The notes below the pieces were generated by a model. It was not told the origin of the DNA. It did not search any database and saw only the letters and a program-made list of their open reading frames with translations. The position numbers and the translations under genes were made by a program. This document shows, in pieces, positions 1 through 11,083 of a stretch of DNA of 44,041 bases; the first letter of the stretch is position 1, and each line of letters begins with the position of its first letter. Source of the stretch: Comamonadaceae bacterium PBBC2 (GTDB lineage Bacteria; Pseudomonadota; Gammaproteobacteria; Burkholderiales; Burkholderiaceae_C); contig NKIO01000025.1 in NCBI GenBank assembly GCA_002255935.1, forward strand, positions 1 to 44,041. Reading direction: 5' to 3'.

Positions 1-760
<760 letters not shown>

Positions 761-1060
761 ATGTCCCTGACCTCGCAGGATATTGCCCGGATCGCGAACC
801 TCGCCCGTCTGGAACTCAAGCCAGAAGAAAGTGAGCGCATGCTCACGCAAATCAACGGCTTCTTTGGCATCGTCGAAGCCATGCAAGCGGTGGACACCAC
901 CGGGATCGAGCCCATGGCCCACCCGGTGGCCGCCATTCAGGACATCATGCTGCGCCTGCGCCCCGATGTGGCGAGCGAGCCCAACCAACGCGACCTCAAC
1001 CAGCAAAGCGCCCCTGCCGTCGAGCGCGGTTTGTTCCTGGTCCCCAAAGTCATCGAGTAA
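761..1060 (+). CDS. gatC: Asp/Glu-tRNA amidotransferase subunit C
   Basis: Small structural subunit of the GatCAB amidotransferase, which converts misacylated Glu-tRNA(Gln) and/or Asp-tRNA(Asn) to the correct amidated form. GatC stabilises GatA and ties it to GatB. At 99 residues it has the family length. It shows the typical N-terminal helical pattern ([12 protein letters not shown], residues 9-20), the central [12 protein letters not shown] segment, and the LRPD motif. It is first of a tight three-gene operon, with 3 bases to gatA. The ATG at 761 begins the conserved [12 protein letters not shown] start. Confidence 0.96.
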   Translation: MSLTSQDIARIANLARLELKPEESERMLTQINGFFGIVEAMQAVDTTGIEPMAHPVAAIQDIMLRLRPDVASEPNQRDLNQQSAPAVERGLFLVPKVIE

Positions 1061-1063
1061 GCC

Positions 1064-2524
1064 ATGAGTGATCTGCACAACCTCAGCGTGAAAGCGCTGG
1101 CCAGCCTTTTGCAAACCAAAGAAGTCAGCGCCGTCGAAGTCGCGACCCGCTTTCTGGCCCGCACCGGCGGCAACCCGCACAACGCCTTTTTGGACATCGA
1201 CAGCGAAGTCACGCTGGCCCAGGCCCGCGCATCCGACGCCAAGCTGGCGGACGGCACCGCTGGCCCGCTCGAAGGCGTGCCCGTGGCGCACAAAGACGTG
1301 TTCGTCACCCGCGACTTCGCGACCACCGCAGGCTCCAAAATCCTGAGCGGCTACCGCTCACCCTTTGACGCCACCGTGGTGCAGCGCCTGCGCACGGCGG
1401 GCATGGTGTCTTTAGGCAAGCTCAATTGCGATGAATTCGCCATGGGCTCTGCCAACGAAAACTCGGCCTACGGCCCGGTGCAAAACCCTTGGGACACGGC
1501 CCGCGTGCCTGGCGGGTCTTCTGGTGGCAGCGCAGCGGCTGTGGCCGCCGGCTTGGCCCCTGCGGCCACCGGCACCGACACCGGCGGCTCGATCCGCCAG
1601 CCCGCCAGCTTTTGCGGCATCACTGGCATCAAGCCCACCTATGGCCGCGCGAGCCGTTACGGCATGATCGCCTATGCGTCGAGCCTCGACCAAGCGGGCC
1701 CCATGGCCCGCAGCGCCGAAGACTGCGCGCTGCTTTTGAGGGCCATGTGCGGCGGAGACATCGACCGCGATTCGACCTCGCTGGACATGCCCACCGAAGA
1801 CTTTGTGGCCTCGCTGAACAGCTCGATCGAAGGTCTGCGCATTGGCATCCCCCAAGAATTCTTTGGTGAAGGCTTGGCCCCCGATGTGCGCGCCGCCGTC
1901 GACAGCGCTTTGCGCGAGTACGAAAAGCTCGGCGCCAAGCTGGTGCCCATCCGCTTGCCGCGCACCGAGTTGTCGATTCCGGTTTACTACATCATTGCGC
2001 CGGCCGAAGCCAGCTCCAACCTGAGCCGCTTTGACGGCGTGAAATTTGGCCACCGCGCCAAGGACTACACCGACCTGGTGGACATGTACAAAAAGACCCG
2101 CGCCGAAGGCTTTGGCAACGAGGTCAAGCGCCGCATCATGACCGGCGCTTATGTCCTCTCACACGGCTACTACGACGCCTATTACCTGCAAGCGCAAAAG
2201 ATCCGCCGCATGATTGCGGATGACTTCCAGAATGCGTTCAAACAATGCGATGTGATCGCCGGACCCGTGGCCCCGACCGTGGCTTGGAAGTTTGGCGACA
2301 ACGCCAACGACCCCGTGGCCGACTACTTGGCCGACATCTTCACGCTGCCCGCCTCTTTGGCGGGCTTGCCCGGCATGAGCGTGCCGGCTGGCTTTGGCGC
2401 AGGCAACATGCCTGTGGGCCTGCAGCTGATTGGCAACTACTTCAAGGAAGCCCAGTTGCTGAACGCCGCACACCGCCTTCAACAAGCGACCGATTTCCAC
2501 CTCCAGAAACCAGCGGGGGTTTAA
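1064..2524 (+). CDS. gatA: Asp/Glu-tRNA amidotransferase subunit A
   Basis: Glutaminase subunit of GatCAB. It releases ammonia from glutamine (or asparagine) and channels it to GatB. The 486 residues form one amidase-signature domain. The Ser-cisSer-Lys triad is visible as K77 in VPVAHKD, S152 in PGGSSGGS and S176 in [10 protein letters not shown]. The downstream [17 protein letters not shown] region and the C-terminal GMSVPAGF and PVGLQLIG motifs are also intact. It lies 3 bases after gatC and 4 bases before gatB, so the three subunits are almost certainly co-translated. Confidence 0.98.
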   Translation: MSDLHNLSVKALASLLQTKEVSAVEVATRFLARTGGNPHNAFLDIDSEVTLAQARASDAKLADGTAGPLEGVPVAHKDVFVTRDFATTAGSKILSGYRSPFDATVVQRLRTAGMVSLGKLNCDEFAMGSANENSAYGPVQNPWDTARVPGGSSGGSAAAVAAGLAPAATGTDTGGSIRQPASFCGITGIKPTYGRASRYGMIAYASSLDQAGPMARSAEDCALLLRAMCGGDIDRDSTSLDMPTEDFVASLNSSIEGLRIGIPQEFFGEGLAPDVRAAVDSALREYEKLGAKLVPIRLPRTELSIPVYYIIAPAEASSNLSRFDGVKFGHRAKDYTDLVDMYKKTRAEGFGNEVKRRIMTGAYVLSHGYYDAYYLQAQKIRRMIADDFQNAFKQCDVIAGPVAPTVAWKFGDNANDPVADYLADIFTLPASLAGLPGMSVPAGFGAGNMPVGLQLIGNYFKEAQLLNAAHRLQQATDFHLQKPAGV

Positions 2525-2528
2525 GACC

Positions 2529-4001
<1,473 letters not shown>

Positions 4002-4019
4002 TCGACCTCTTCATCCCTG

Positions 4020-4059
4020 GCCGTTTGCGCTTCAGCTGTGAAGCGCAAACGGCTTTTTT
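4020..4059 (+). terminator. Intrinsic terminator of the gatCAB operon
   Basis: A perfect 15-bp stem (4020-4034 with 4039-4053) and a 4-base loop are followed by six T residues at 4054-4059. It sits 18 bases after the gatB stop. The T-run overlaps the stop codon of the convergent hydrolase gene. There is no matching T-run for the minus strand, so it acts mainly on gat transcripts. Confidence 0.92.
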
Positions 4060-5077
4060 ACGCTTCAGCCTGGACCAAAGGCACGATTTCCTGCTCAATC
4101 GCCCCAAACAAACTCTCGCCGTTTGGGCCCTTCATCTCGATGCGGATGGTGTCGCCGTACTTCATGAACTCGGTGCTGGGTTTACCGTCCAGGATGGTTT
4201 CGATGGCGCGTTTTTCGGCGATGCAGCTGTAGCCCTTGGGCCAGGTTTTCTGGCCGTTGACTTCTTCACTCTTGTTGCTCACCGTGCCGCTGCCCACCAC
4301 GGAGCCGGCGCGCACATTGCGGGTTTTGCAGATGTGGGCAATCAGCTGGCCGAAGTGGAAGGTCATCTCGGGGCCGGCTTCGCACATGCCCACTTTGCGG
4401 CCGTTCCAGGTGGACTGCAGTGTCAAATGCACACGGCCGCCTTGCCAAGCGTCGCCCAGTTCGTCGGGCGTGATGGCCACGGGGCTGAAGGCGGTGGCGG
4501 GTTTGCTCTGGAAGAAGCCAAAACCCTTGGCCAACTCGTTGGGGATCAGGTTGCGCAGGCTCACGTCGTTGGCCAGCATGAGCAGGCGCACCGCGTCGAT
4601 CGCGTCATCGGCATTGGTTTGCATGGGCACATCGCTGGTGATGACGGCGATCTCGGCCTCGAAGTCGATGCCAAAGGCTTCGCTGGCGCAGACCACGGGG
4701 TCGCAAGGGCCGATGAAGTCATCGCTGCCGCCTTGGTACATCAGCGGGTCGGTGTAGAAACTGCTGGGCACTTCGGAGTTGCGCGCGGCGCGCACCAGCT
4801 CCACGTGGTTGATGTACGCCGAGCCGTCGGCCCATTGGTAGGCGCGTGGCAAAGGTGCCATGCACTGCTCGGGGTTGAAGGGAAAGGCGTGCCGCGCTTT
4901 GCCTTGGTTGAGCGTGGTGTACAGGTCTTCCAATTGGGGCGCCAGAAAGTTCCAGTCGTCCAGCACCTGCTGCAATGTGTTGGCGATGCCGGTCGCATAA
5001 TGGGCGGTACTCAGATCGCGGGAAACCACCACCAGTTGACCATCGCGTGAGCCGTCTTTGTATGTCGCCAATTTCAT
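4058..5077 (-). CDS. Fumarylacetoacetate hydrolase family protein
   Basis: Probable metal-dependent C-C bond hydrolase or isomerase/decarboxylase acting on an acylpyruvate-type or ring-cleavage intermediate. The 339 residues contain the FAH-fold core. Likely metal ligands are E140 and E142 in GIDFEAEIAVIT and D171 in LANDVSLRN. Other core motifs are KGFGFFQSKPATAFSP and AGSVVGSGTVSN. The protein is longer than the minimal 220-280-residue family members and has an extra N-terminal segment. The exact substrate cannot be told: true fumarylacetoacetase and other FAH-family enzymes share these motifs. It diverges from an IclR regulator across palindromes, which suggests substrate-induced control. 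Confidence 0.85.
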   Translation of the reverse strand: MKLATYKDGSRDGQLVVVSRDLSTAHYATGIANTLQQVLDDWNFLAPQLEDLYTTLNQGKARHAFPFNPEQCMAPLPRAYQWADGSAYINHVELVRAARNSEVPSSFYTDPLMYQGGSDDFIGPCDPVVCASEAFGIDFEAEIAVITSDVPMQTNADDAIDAVRLLMLANDVSLRNLIPNELAKGFGFFQSKPATAFSPVAITPDELGDAWQGGRVHLTLQSTWNGRKVGMCEAGPEMTFHFGQLIAHICKTRNVRAGSVVGSGTVSNKSEEVNGQKTWPKGYSCIAEKRAIETILDGKPSTEFMKYGDTIRIEMKGPNGESLFGAIEQEIVPLVQAEA

Positions 5078-5138
5078 GTCGTGTGTGTCCGTGGGTGTCG
5101 CAATGCGCTACAGTGGGTCAGCGCGCAAATTACGCATT

Positions 5139-5161
5139 GTTAAACTCGTTTAACTAAACGA
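5139..5161. promoter_or_regulatory. Two overlapping palindromes, probable IclR operator
   Basis: Between the divergent hydrolase and IclR genes lies GTTAAACTCGTTTAAC (5139-5154), two perfect 7-bp arms around TC. It overlaps TCGTTTAACTAAACGA (5146-5161), another pair of perfect 7-bp arms around AC. The shared GTTTA half-site means that two dimers would occupy adjacent or competing positions. The site is 18 bases before the likely IclR start, so autoregulation is likely. The binding protein is inferred from position only. Confidence 0.65.
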
Positions 5162-5179
5162 AACTTGATTCTAGACCAA

Positions 5180-6001
5180 ATGGCCCCTGACACCAACCCC
5201 GCCGAAGAAGGCAAAGAACGCGCTGGCATCCAGTCCGTCGAAGTGGGTTTTGCCCTGCTGGACGTGCTGGCCCAAGCCCCCGGCGCCTTGATGCTGCGCG
5301 ACCTGGCCTTTGCCGCCGGCATGAGCGCGGCCAAGGCGCACCGCTATCTGGTCAGTTTCCAGCGACTGGGCTTGGTGGTGCAAGACAGCACCAGCACCCG
5401 CTACGAACTGGGGCCCGCCACTTTGCGCTTGGGGCTGGCCACCCTGTCGCGGCTCGATGCCGTCAAGATGGCCCGCGAGCGCCTGCCCGCCCTGATGGAG
5501 CAAACCGGCCACACCCTGGCCCTGGCCGTCTGGGGCAACCACGGCCCCACTCTCGTGCATTGGCAAGAGTCGCCCATGGCGGTGCCGGTCAATTTGCGCT
5601 TGGGCGATGTGATGCCTTTGCTGTCCTCGGCCACGGGGCGCTGCTTTGCAGCCTTTGTGGGGCACGGCGGCGGGGTGGACAAAGCCCACGCCAAGATCGA
5701 GGCCGAGCTGGCCCTGACCCGCAAACTGGGCCGCAGCGATTTGCCCAGCACGGCCGCCGAGGTCAAGGCCATCCTGAAAGAAACCCGCGAGCAAGGGCTG
5801 GGCCGCGTGGTCAACGTTTTGCTGCCCGGCATTTCAGGCTTTTGCGCGCCCGTGTTCGATGCCGACGGTCACCTGGCCTTGGGTGTGGTCTCGCTGGGCT
5901 CGTCGGCCACCTTCAATGCCGAGTGGACCGGACCGGCCGCTCAGGCCCTGCGCCAATTTGCCCGCCAATTGTCGGCAGACCTGGGCTGGCGGGCGGACTG
6001 A
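5180..6001 (+). CDS. IclR-family transcriptional regulator
   Basis: DNA-binding regulator of about 273 residues. It has an N-terminal winged helix-turn-helix (SVEVGFALLDVLAQAPGALM through AKAHRYLVSFQRLGLV) and the C-terminal IclR effector-binding domain (ERLPALMEQTGHTLALAVWG, GDVMPLLSSATGRCFAAF, and LLPGISGFCAPVFDADGHL near the end). The ATG at 5180 is preferred to the in-frame TTG at 5165. Neither has a good Shine-Dalgarno sequence. It probably controls the divergent FAH-family gene in response to a small organic acid. The DUF3108 gene starts 6 bases after its stop and may be co-transcribed. Confidence 0.92.
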   Translation: MAPDTNPAEEGKERAGIQSVEVGFALLDVLAQAPGALMLRDLAFAAGMSAAKAHRYLVSFQRLGLVVQDSTSTRYELGPATLRLGLATLSRLDAVKMARERLPALMEQTGHTLALAVWGNHGPTLVHWQESPMAVPVNLRLGDVMPLLSSATGRCFAAFVGHGGGVDKAHAKIEAELALTRKLGRSDLPSTAAEVKAILKETREQGLGRVVNVLLPGISGFCAPVFDADGHLALGVVSLGSSATFNAEWTGPAAQALRQFARQLSADLGWRAD

Positions 6002-6007
6002 TTCCAG

Positions 6008-7144
6008 GTGAACACCGCCCTGCCCAGCCGCCCATCGCGCCGCACTTTGGCGTGGCTGATGGCGGCCGTGTTGCTGGCGCATGGGGCTCTTTTGCTTGGC
6101 CTGTCGGGCGCCATGGATTTTCAGCTGCAAGATCGGGCATCGACAAAGGTCAGCCCTTTGCAAACCCGCATGATCGCGCCGCCCGCCTCGGTGGCCAAAG
6201 CGCCTGTCCCCCAAGCCAAAGTGCATCGCCCCCGCATCGCGAAAGAAGCCGCGCCCACGCCGCGCCCCGTGCCTGAAGCCACACCGGTGGCTGAACCGAA
6301 CGCGCCAACGGAAGTGAGCGCAGCCCCCCCGCCCGAAACTGCCACGCCCGAAGCCGCGGCGCCCGAAAAGGCCGCGCCTGAAGCCACACCCGCCGTGGAA
6401 GCCCCCAGCGCCAGCACAGCACCTGTGGCCACCGCAGAGCCCGCCTTGTCCTTGTCACCGGCCGAGGTCTTGCCGCACATCCCCTTGGGGGCCTTGCCGC
6501 CGTCCAGCCTGCTGCGCTATGACCTGACGGGGCAAGAAAAAGGCCTGAACTACTTCGCCAGCGGCGAGTTGAACTGGCAGCACAACGACCAAGCGTATGC
6601 GATGGCCCTTTCGGTCAAGGCTTTTTTGGTGGGCTCGCGCCACTGGCGCAGCGTGGGCGAGATCACGGCCGCAGGGCTGTCACCGCGCCGTTTCTCAGAC
6701 AGTTGGCGGGGCGAGCGGGCCGCACACTTTGACCGCGAAAAAAACCGCGTGGTGTTCAGCAACAACGCGCCCGAAGCGCCTTTGCTGGCGGGCGCGCAAG
6801 ACCAGATCAGCCTGTATGTGCAACTGGCCGCCGCCATGGCCGGCACGCCCGAGCGCTTTGTGCCCGGTGCGCGTGTGCAAATTCAAACCATCACCTTGCG
6901 CGATGCCCTGCCTTGGCTTTTGACCTTGGAGCAAAAAGAAACGCTCACCGTCGAGGGCAAAGCGCTTGAAACCTTCAAATGGGTCTGTCAGCCGCGCCAG
7001 CGTTTCGATGCCAAAGTCGAGTTTTGGGTCTCGGCCCAACACCATTGGTTGCCAGCGCGCATCCGCATCACGCAAGTCAGCGGCAGCTACATCGATTTGA
7101 ATCTGCGCAGCCTTGAAAAATTGTCGGCTTTGCCGGCATCGTGA
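6008..7144 (+). CDS. DUF3108 domain protein with TonB-like N-terminus
   Basis: Envelope protein of unknown function, 378 residues. A basic N-terminus and one hydrophobic segment (about residues 14-35, LAWLMAAVLLAHGALLLGL) anchor it in the inner membrane. A long Pro/Ala/Glu-rich linker follows (about 60-155), resembling TonB spacers that cross the periplasm. A C-terminal globular domain of DUF3108 type runs from about 165 to 370 (LLRYDLTGQEKGLNYFASGEL, QDQISLYVQLAAAM, WVSAQHHWLPARIRI). The start is the GTG at 6008. A downstream ATG at 6059 would remove part of the basic N-terminus. DUF3108 proteins are common in betaproteobacteria, but their role is not settled. Confidence 0.82.
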   Translation: MNTALPSRPSRRTLAWLMAAVLLAHGALLLGLSGAMDFQLQDRASTKVSPLQTRMIAPPASVAKAPVPQAKVHRPRIAKEAAPTPRPVPEATPVAEPNAPTEVSAAPPPETATPEAAAPEKAAPEATPAVEAPSASTAPVATAEPALSLSPAEVLPHIPLGALPPSSLLRYDLTGQEKGLNYFASGELNWQHNDQAYAMALSVKAFLVGSRHWRSVGEITAAGLSPRRFSDSWRGERAAHFDREKNRVVFSNNAPEAPLLAGAQDQISLYVQLAAAMAGTPERFVPGARVQIQTITLRDALPWLLTLEQKETLTVEGKALETFKWVCQPRQRFDAKVEFWVSAQHHWLPARIRITQVSGSYIDLNLRSLEKLSALPAS

Positions 7145-7216
7145 AAAGCCCCATGCCCTTGAAGTTCATGCACAATGACCTCACGTGATTCGCAGAAGCT
7201 AAGGGAAAATCAAACC

Positions 7217-7498
7217 ATGAACCTGTTGTACGAATCTGAAACCTTTGCCGTGATGCACCTGCTGGCCAACGCGCCTGCACAGACCGCACCGGCCACCAGC
7301 CAACCCCTGCTGGAGCGCCATGGTTTTGAAATCGTGGACAAGCGCTCGGGCAAAGAGGTTTACCTAGACGGCTCATGGGCCGAAATGTTCCAACAACAAA
7401 TCCAGGCCTGGCAACAACACACCCCCACCCAAGAAGAGGTCGAAGACACGCTGGAAGGCTACACCGGCCTCGCGCAGCAGCCGGTCGTGGTGCACTGA
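7217..7498 (+). CDS. Small DUF3567-type protein
   Basis: Cytoplasmic protein of 93 residues with no signal peptide or membrane segment. Its pattern matches a short conserved betaproteobacterial family known as DUF3567: MNLLYESETFAVM at the N-terminus, then RHGFEIVDKRSGKEVYLDG, then an acidic helix with PTQEEVEDTLEGY. The ATG at 7217 is chosen because AAGGGA lies about 10 bases upstream and the family begins with this M-[NQ]-[ML]-[LI]-Y pattern. The longer upstream reading has no such support. The gene stands alone and is followed by a terminator. Its function is unknown. Confidence 0.8.
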   Translation: MNLLYESETFAVMHLLANAPAQTAPATSQPLLERHGFEIVDKRSGKEVYLDGSWAEMFQQQIQAWQQHTPTQEEVEDTLEGYTGLAQQPVVVH

Positions 7499-7520
7499 AA
7501 CCCAGCCACCGCCCCAACCC

Positions 7521-7542
7521 AACCGCCTTCAGGCGGTTTTTT
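7521..7542 (+). terminator. Intrinsic terminator after the DUF3567 gene
   Basis: The 7-bp stem AACCGCC/GGCGGTT (7521-7527 with 7532-7538) has a TTCA loop and continues into a T-run to 7542. It lies 22 bases after the DUF3567 stop and overlaps the 3' end of the convergent AbrB-family gene. Confidence 0.85.
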
Positions 7543-8605
7543 CTTGGGCAATCACCCACTTGAACAGCGGCCCCACCATCAGCAGCACCGCCACCAAGCG
7601 GCACACCTGAAACGCGGTCACCACGGGCACGCCCAGCTGCAAGACCTTGGCCGTGATGGCCATCTCGGCGATGCCGCCTGGCGCGGTGCCCAAGATCAAG
7701 GTGGCCGGATGCAGGCCTGTGAGCCAAGCCATCAGTAAACCAAAGCCCAGCGATACGGCCATCATCACGAAGGTGCCGCTGGCTGCCGACAGCAACCATT
7801 GCGGCGCGGTGTGCACAAACTCCCTGCGAAAGCGCACCCCCAAACTCACCCCGATCACCAACTGGGCGGCGTTCGACAAGTCATTGGGCACCGCCGACCA
7901 TTCCACGCCCGAAAGCGTCAACGCCATCGAGGCCAGCAAAGGCCCCATGAACCACGGATTGGTGCGCTTGATGGCCACCATCACGCCCGCCCCCAGGGCG
8001 GTGACCAGCGCCAGCCACAGCAAACCGGGCCACTGCGCCACACGCGGGCCAGGCAACAAGCTGGCATCCACATGCAGACCCCAGCGGTGCTGCGCCCATT
8101 GCATGCCAAAGGGCACCGCGATCACCACGCACAGCAGACGCACGCTGTGCGCCGCCGCCACCAAGTCGGTGCGGGCGCCATGCCGCTCGGACAACAAAGT
8201 CATCTCGGAAGCGCCACCAATGGCGCTGGAGAAATAGGTGGTGGCCCGCAAGGCCCGAGGCGACAAATGCGCAAAATCAGCCGCGTGTTGGCGGTGCAGC
8301 CACATGCCGAACAAGGCCCCCAGCAACAAAGCCCAGCCAATGGCCAACACGATCGCCCACCACAGGCTGATCACCAAGGCGCTGACCTCGGGCGTGAAAT
8401 ACAGCCCCAAAGCCACGCCAATCACCCACTGCCCCGCATTGCGCAACCAGCCCGAACTGCGCGTGGGCATGCCCGCCATGGACCCGAGCGCCGTGATGAT
8501 CAATGGCCCCAGCATCCACGGGATCGGGGTGTGCAGCCAGACACACAGCTCGGCCGCAGCCAGCGCCACCAGCAAAGTCAACGCCGTTCGGAACCCTGCG
8601 CTCAT
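7529..8605 (-). CDS. AbrB-family integral membrane protein ("ammonia monooxygenase" misnomer family)
   Basis: Polytopic inner-membrane protein of 358 residues with roughly ten hydrophobic segments. It has the internal duplication typical of this family: TPIPWMLGPLIITALGSMAG followed by VIGVALGLYF in the first half, and TNPWFMGPLLASMALTLSG followed by LVIGVSLGVRF in the second. GGASEMTLL and GTAPGGIAEMAI are the matching loop motifs. Members are often annotated as putative ammonia monooxygenase, without a link to AMO enzymes, and are thought to be transporters or regulators of unknown substrate. It should not be confused with the AbrB DNA-binding protein. The gene precedes a REP pair. Confidence 0.85.
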   Translation of the reverse strand: MSAGFRTALTLLVALAAAELCVWLHTPIPWMLGPLIITALGSMAGMPTRSSGWLRNAGQWVIGVALGLYFTPEVSALVISLWWAIVLAIGWALLLGALFGMWLHRQHAADFAHLSPRALRATTYFSSAIGGASEMTLLSERHGARTDLVAAAHSVRLLCVVIAVPFGMQWAQHRWGLHVDASLLPGPRVAQWPGLLWLALVTALGAGVMVAIKRTNPWFMGPLLASMALTLSGVEWSAVPNDLSNAAQLVIGVSLGVRFRREFVHTAPQWLLSAASGTFVMMAVSLGFGLLMAWLTGLHPATLILGTAPGGIAEMAITAKVLQLGVPVVTAFQVCRLVAVLLMVGPLFKWVIAQEKTA

Positions 8606-8610
8606 GCCCC

Positions 8611-8679
8611 GTAGGTCGGAGCTTCAGCTACGACATGCACGGTCAAGCGACCATCACCGCAGCTGAAGCTACGACCTGC
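8611..8679. repeat. REP pair (two inverted REP hairpins)
   Basis: A forward REP starts GTAGGTCGGAGCTTCAGC at 8611 and ends near 8636. An inverted copy ends AGCTGAAGCTACGACCTGC at 8679. The pair lies in the 129-base gap between the aminotransferase and AbrB-family genes, both on the minus strand. It belongs to the same GTAG-headed family as the clusters around 14, 17.5 and 18.7 kb. Confidence 0.75.
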
Positions 8680-8734
8680 AAAAACACAAGGCACAAGCTC
8701 CACAATGCGGCGCCCGTGAAGGGCGGGGTCCATC

Positions 8735-10069
8735 TCATGCATGCCGACGGATGCTGTCGGCCACGGTCTGCACGATCTGGTCGATGTGCGCGTCTTCCAC
8801 GATGTAGGGCGGGCAAATCACCAGGTTCTCACCGGCAGGGCGCACCCAAACGCCTTTGTGGAAACAGTCCATAAAGATGTCGTAAGCCCGTTTGCCGGGC
8901 GAGCCGGCGATGCTGGCCAGCTCCACCGCCCCGGCCAGGCCCAGCGTGCGGATGCCAATCACATTGGGCAGGCCCTTGAAGGCGCTGTGCATGGCATCGC
9001 CCAGCACGCGGCCCTTTTCACCGGCGCGAGCAAACAGGTTTTCTTCCTTCATCAGGTCGAGCGTGGCAATGGCCGCCGCACAAGCCACAGGGTGGCCCGA
9101 ATAGGTGTAGCCGTGGAAGAACTCGATGGCATGCTCTGGCGCGTTGGAATTCATCATCGCGTCGTAGATGAAATCACGGCAGATCACGCCGCCCAGCGGG
9201 ATCACGCCATTGGTCACCGCCTTGGCAAAGTTCATCATGTCAGGCACCACGCCGTAGTAGTCCGCCCCAAAGTTCACGCCCAAGCGGCCAAAGCCGGTGA
9301 TCACCTCATCAAAAATCAGCAAGATGCCGTGCTTGTCGCAAATTTCGCGCAAGCGCTTCACATAGCCCTTCGGTGGGATGTACCAGCCTGCGCTGCCCGC
9401 GATCGGCTCGACGATCACAGCGGCAATGTTGCTCGGATCGTGCAGCACCAAAATGCGGTTTTCCAGCTCCAGCAGCGGGTCTTCGGCCCACACCGGTTCT
9501 TCGTGGTGAATGTAGGCGTGGTTCACCGGGTCGTGGATGAAGCGCATGTGGTCCACACGCGGCAGCAGTTGCGCGCCGTACACCTTGCGGTTGGCGGGCA
9601 GGCCGCCCACGCTCATGCCGCCAAAGTTGACACCGTGGTAACCCTTTTCGCGGCCAATGAAGACATTGCGGTGGCCTTCGCCCCGGGCGCGGTGGTAGGC
9701 CAGCGCCACTTTCAAGGCGGTGTCGGCCGCTTCAGAGCCCGAATTGCAAAACAGCACCTTGTTCAAATCGCCCGGCGCCATGGCCGCGATCATCTCGGCG
9801 GCTTTGAAGGCCTTGTCGTTGCTGGCCTGGAAGGCCGTGGCGTAGTCCAGCGTGTCCAGCTGCTTTTTGATGGCCTCGTTGATCGGACGGCGGTTGTGCC
9901 CCGCGCCCACGCACCACAGGCTGGAGATGCCATCGATCACCTTGCGGCCATCGTGCGTGGTGAAGTGCATGCCCTCGGCCCCCACAAACACGCGCGGGTC
10001 TTGGCGGAAAGTGCGGTTGGGCGTGAAGGGCAACCACTGGTTGTCCATGTTCAAGTCGGTCTGGGCCAC
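8735..10069 (-). CDS. Class III omega-amino acid:pyruvate aminotransferase
   Basis: PLP-dependent fold-type I transaminase of 444 residues, full length. Visible motifs are NSGSEAADTALKVALAYHRARG (PLP phosphate region), the glycine-rich GYHGVNFGGMSVGG, the cofactor-ring aspartate D254 in LIFDEVITGFGR, and the Schiff-base lysine K283 in MNFAKAVTNG. The overall pattern, with FHGYTYSGHPVACAAAIATLDL and GAGHNRRPINEAI, is closest to beta-alanine/omega-amino acid:pyruvate transaminases. These use pyruvate as acceptor to deaminate beta-alanine, GABA or polyamine-derived amines. The exact donor is not decidable here. It stands alone, diverging from purU. Confidence 0.9.
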   Translation of the reverse strand: MAQTDLNMDNQWLPFTPNRTFRQDPRVFVGAEGMHFTTHDGRKVIDGISSLWCVGAGHNRRPINEAIKKQLDTLDYATAFQASNDKAFKAAEMIAAMAPGDLNKVLFCNSGSEAADTALKVALAYHRARGEGHRNVFIGREKGYHGVNFGGMSVGGLPANRKVYGAQLLPRVDHMRFIHDPVNHAYIHHEEPVWAEDPLLELENRILVLHDPSNIAAVIVEPIAGSAGWYIPPKGYVKRLREICDKHGILLIFDEVITGFGRLGVNFGADYYGVVPDMMNFAKAVTNGVIPLGGVICRDFIYDAMMNSNAPEHAIEFFHGYTYSGHPVACAAAIATLDLMKEENLFARAGEKGRVLGDAMHSAFKGLPNVIGIRTLGLAGAVELASIAGSPGKRAYDIFMDCFHKGVWVRPAGENLVICPPYIVEDAHIDQIVQTVADSIRRHA

Positions 10070-10226
10070 TTTGTTGCTCCTGGGGATGCGATCGGGCGCC
10101 CAGTTTAAAGCCGAAGCCCCGACTCAAGGTGCCAGCAGGTGACAGCCCAGCCCTCTCTACAATAGAGCCCGACCCGAACCTGCTGCGCCCCCTGAGGCAG
10201 ACGGCAGACATCTGAACATAGCCCCC
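10070..10226. promoter_or_regulatory. Divergent region between aminotransferase and purU
   Basis: A TACAAT hexamer at 10158-10163 is a possible -10 element for purU, but the -35 position is weak. No palindrome or repeat is obvious. Confidence 0.35.
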
Positions 10227-11075
10227 ATGACCACGACTTACATCCTGACCCTCTCCTGCCCCGACCGCACTGGCATCGTGCATGCCGTGTCGGGTTTCTT
10301 GCTGGAGCGCGGCGGCAACATCGAAGAAGCGGCGCAGTACAACGACCACGACACCGGCCTGTTTTTCATGCGGGTGCAGTTTGCGTGCGAACAGATCGAC
10401 GCAGACAGCCTGAACACCCAATGGTCGGCATTTGCCCAGACTTTCGAGATGAAGTGGGACCTGCACGCCACCAGCCAGCCCATGCGCACCGTGCTCATGG
10501 TCAGCAAAGAGGGCCACTGCCTGAACGACTTGCTGTTTCGCTGGAAGAGCGGCCTGCTGCCCCTGGACATCCGCGCCATCGTGAGCAACCACCGCGAGTT
10601 CTACCAACTGGCGGCCAGCTACAACGTGCCGTTTCACCACATCCCGGTGACCAAGGACAACAAGGCGCAAGCCGAAGCGCGTCAGTACGAGATCATCCAG
10701 GCCGAAGGCGCCGAGTTGGTGGTGCTGGCCCGTTACATGCAAATCTTGAGCGACGACCTGTGCCGCAAGCTCGCAGGCCGCGCCATCAACATCCACCACA
10801 GCTTTTTGCCCAGCTTCAAAGGCGCCAAGCCTTACTACCAGGCGCATGACCGGGGCGTGAAACTGATCGGCGCCACGGCCCACTACGTGACGGCCGACCT
10901 GGACGAAGGCCCGATCATCGAGCAAGACGTGGCCCGTGTGGACCACAGCAAGACCGTGGAAGACCTGACCACCATTGGCCGCGACACCGAAAGCCAGGTG
11001 CTGGCCCGCGCCGTCAAGTGGCACAGCGAGCACCGCGTGCTGATCAACGGCCACAAGACCGTCATCTTCAAATAA
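10227..11075 (+). CDS. purU: Formyltetrahydrofolate deformylase
   Basis: Hydrolyses 10-formyl-THF to formate and THF, balancing the one-carbon pool and feeding formate to purine synthesis. The 282 residues have an N-terminal ACT regulatory domain (YILTLSCPDRTGIVHAVSGF through the first 85 residues) and a C-terminal formyl-transferase-fold domain. The active-site asparagine and histidine are N188 and H190 in AINIHHSFLPSFKGAKPY, and the conserved aspartate is in TADLDEGPIIEQD. No clear Shine-Dalgarno precedes the ATG, but the start fits the family. A LysR regulator of GcvA type follows within 8 bases, consistent with one-carbon/glycine control. Confidence 0.95.
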   Translation: MTTTYILTLSCPDRTGIVHAVSGFLLERGGNIEEAAQYNDHDTGLFFMRVQFACEQIDADSLNTQWSAFAQTFEMKWDLHATSQPMRTVLMVSKEGHCLNDLLFRWKSGLLPLDIRAIVSNHREFYQLAASYNVPFHHIPVTKDNKAQAEARQYEIIQAEGAELVVLARYMQILSDDLCRKLAGRAINIHHSFLPSFKGAKPYYQAHDRGVKLIGATAHYVTADLDEGPIIEQDVARVDHSKTVEDLTTIGRDTESQVLARAVKWHSEHRVLINGHKTVIFK

Positions 11076-11083
11076 AGCCCGCC

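Noticed and set aside
7529..8605. Ammonia monooxygenase function for the AbrB-family protein
   Set aside because: The common annotation is historical. The protein is a duplicated membrane domain with no metal-site motifs of AMO.
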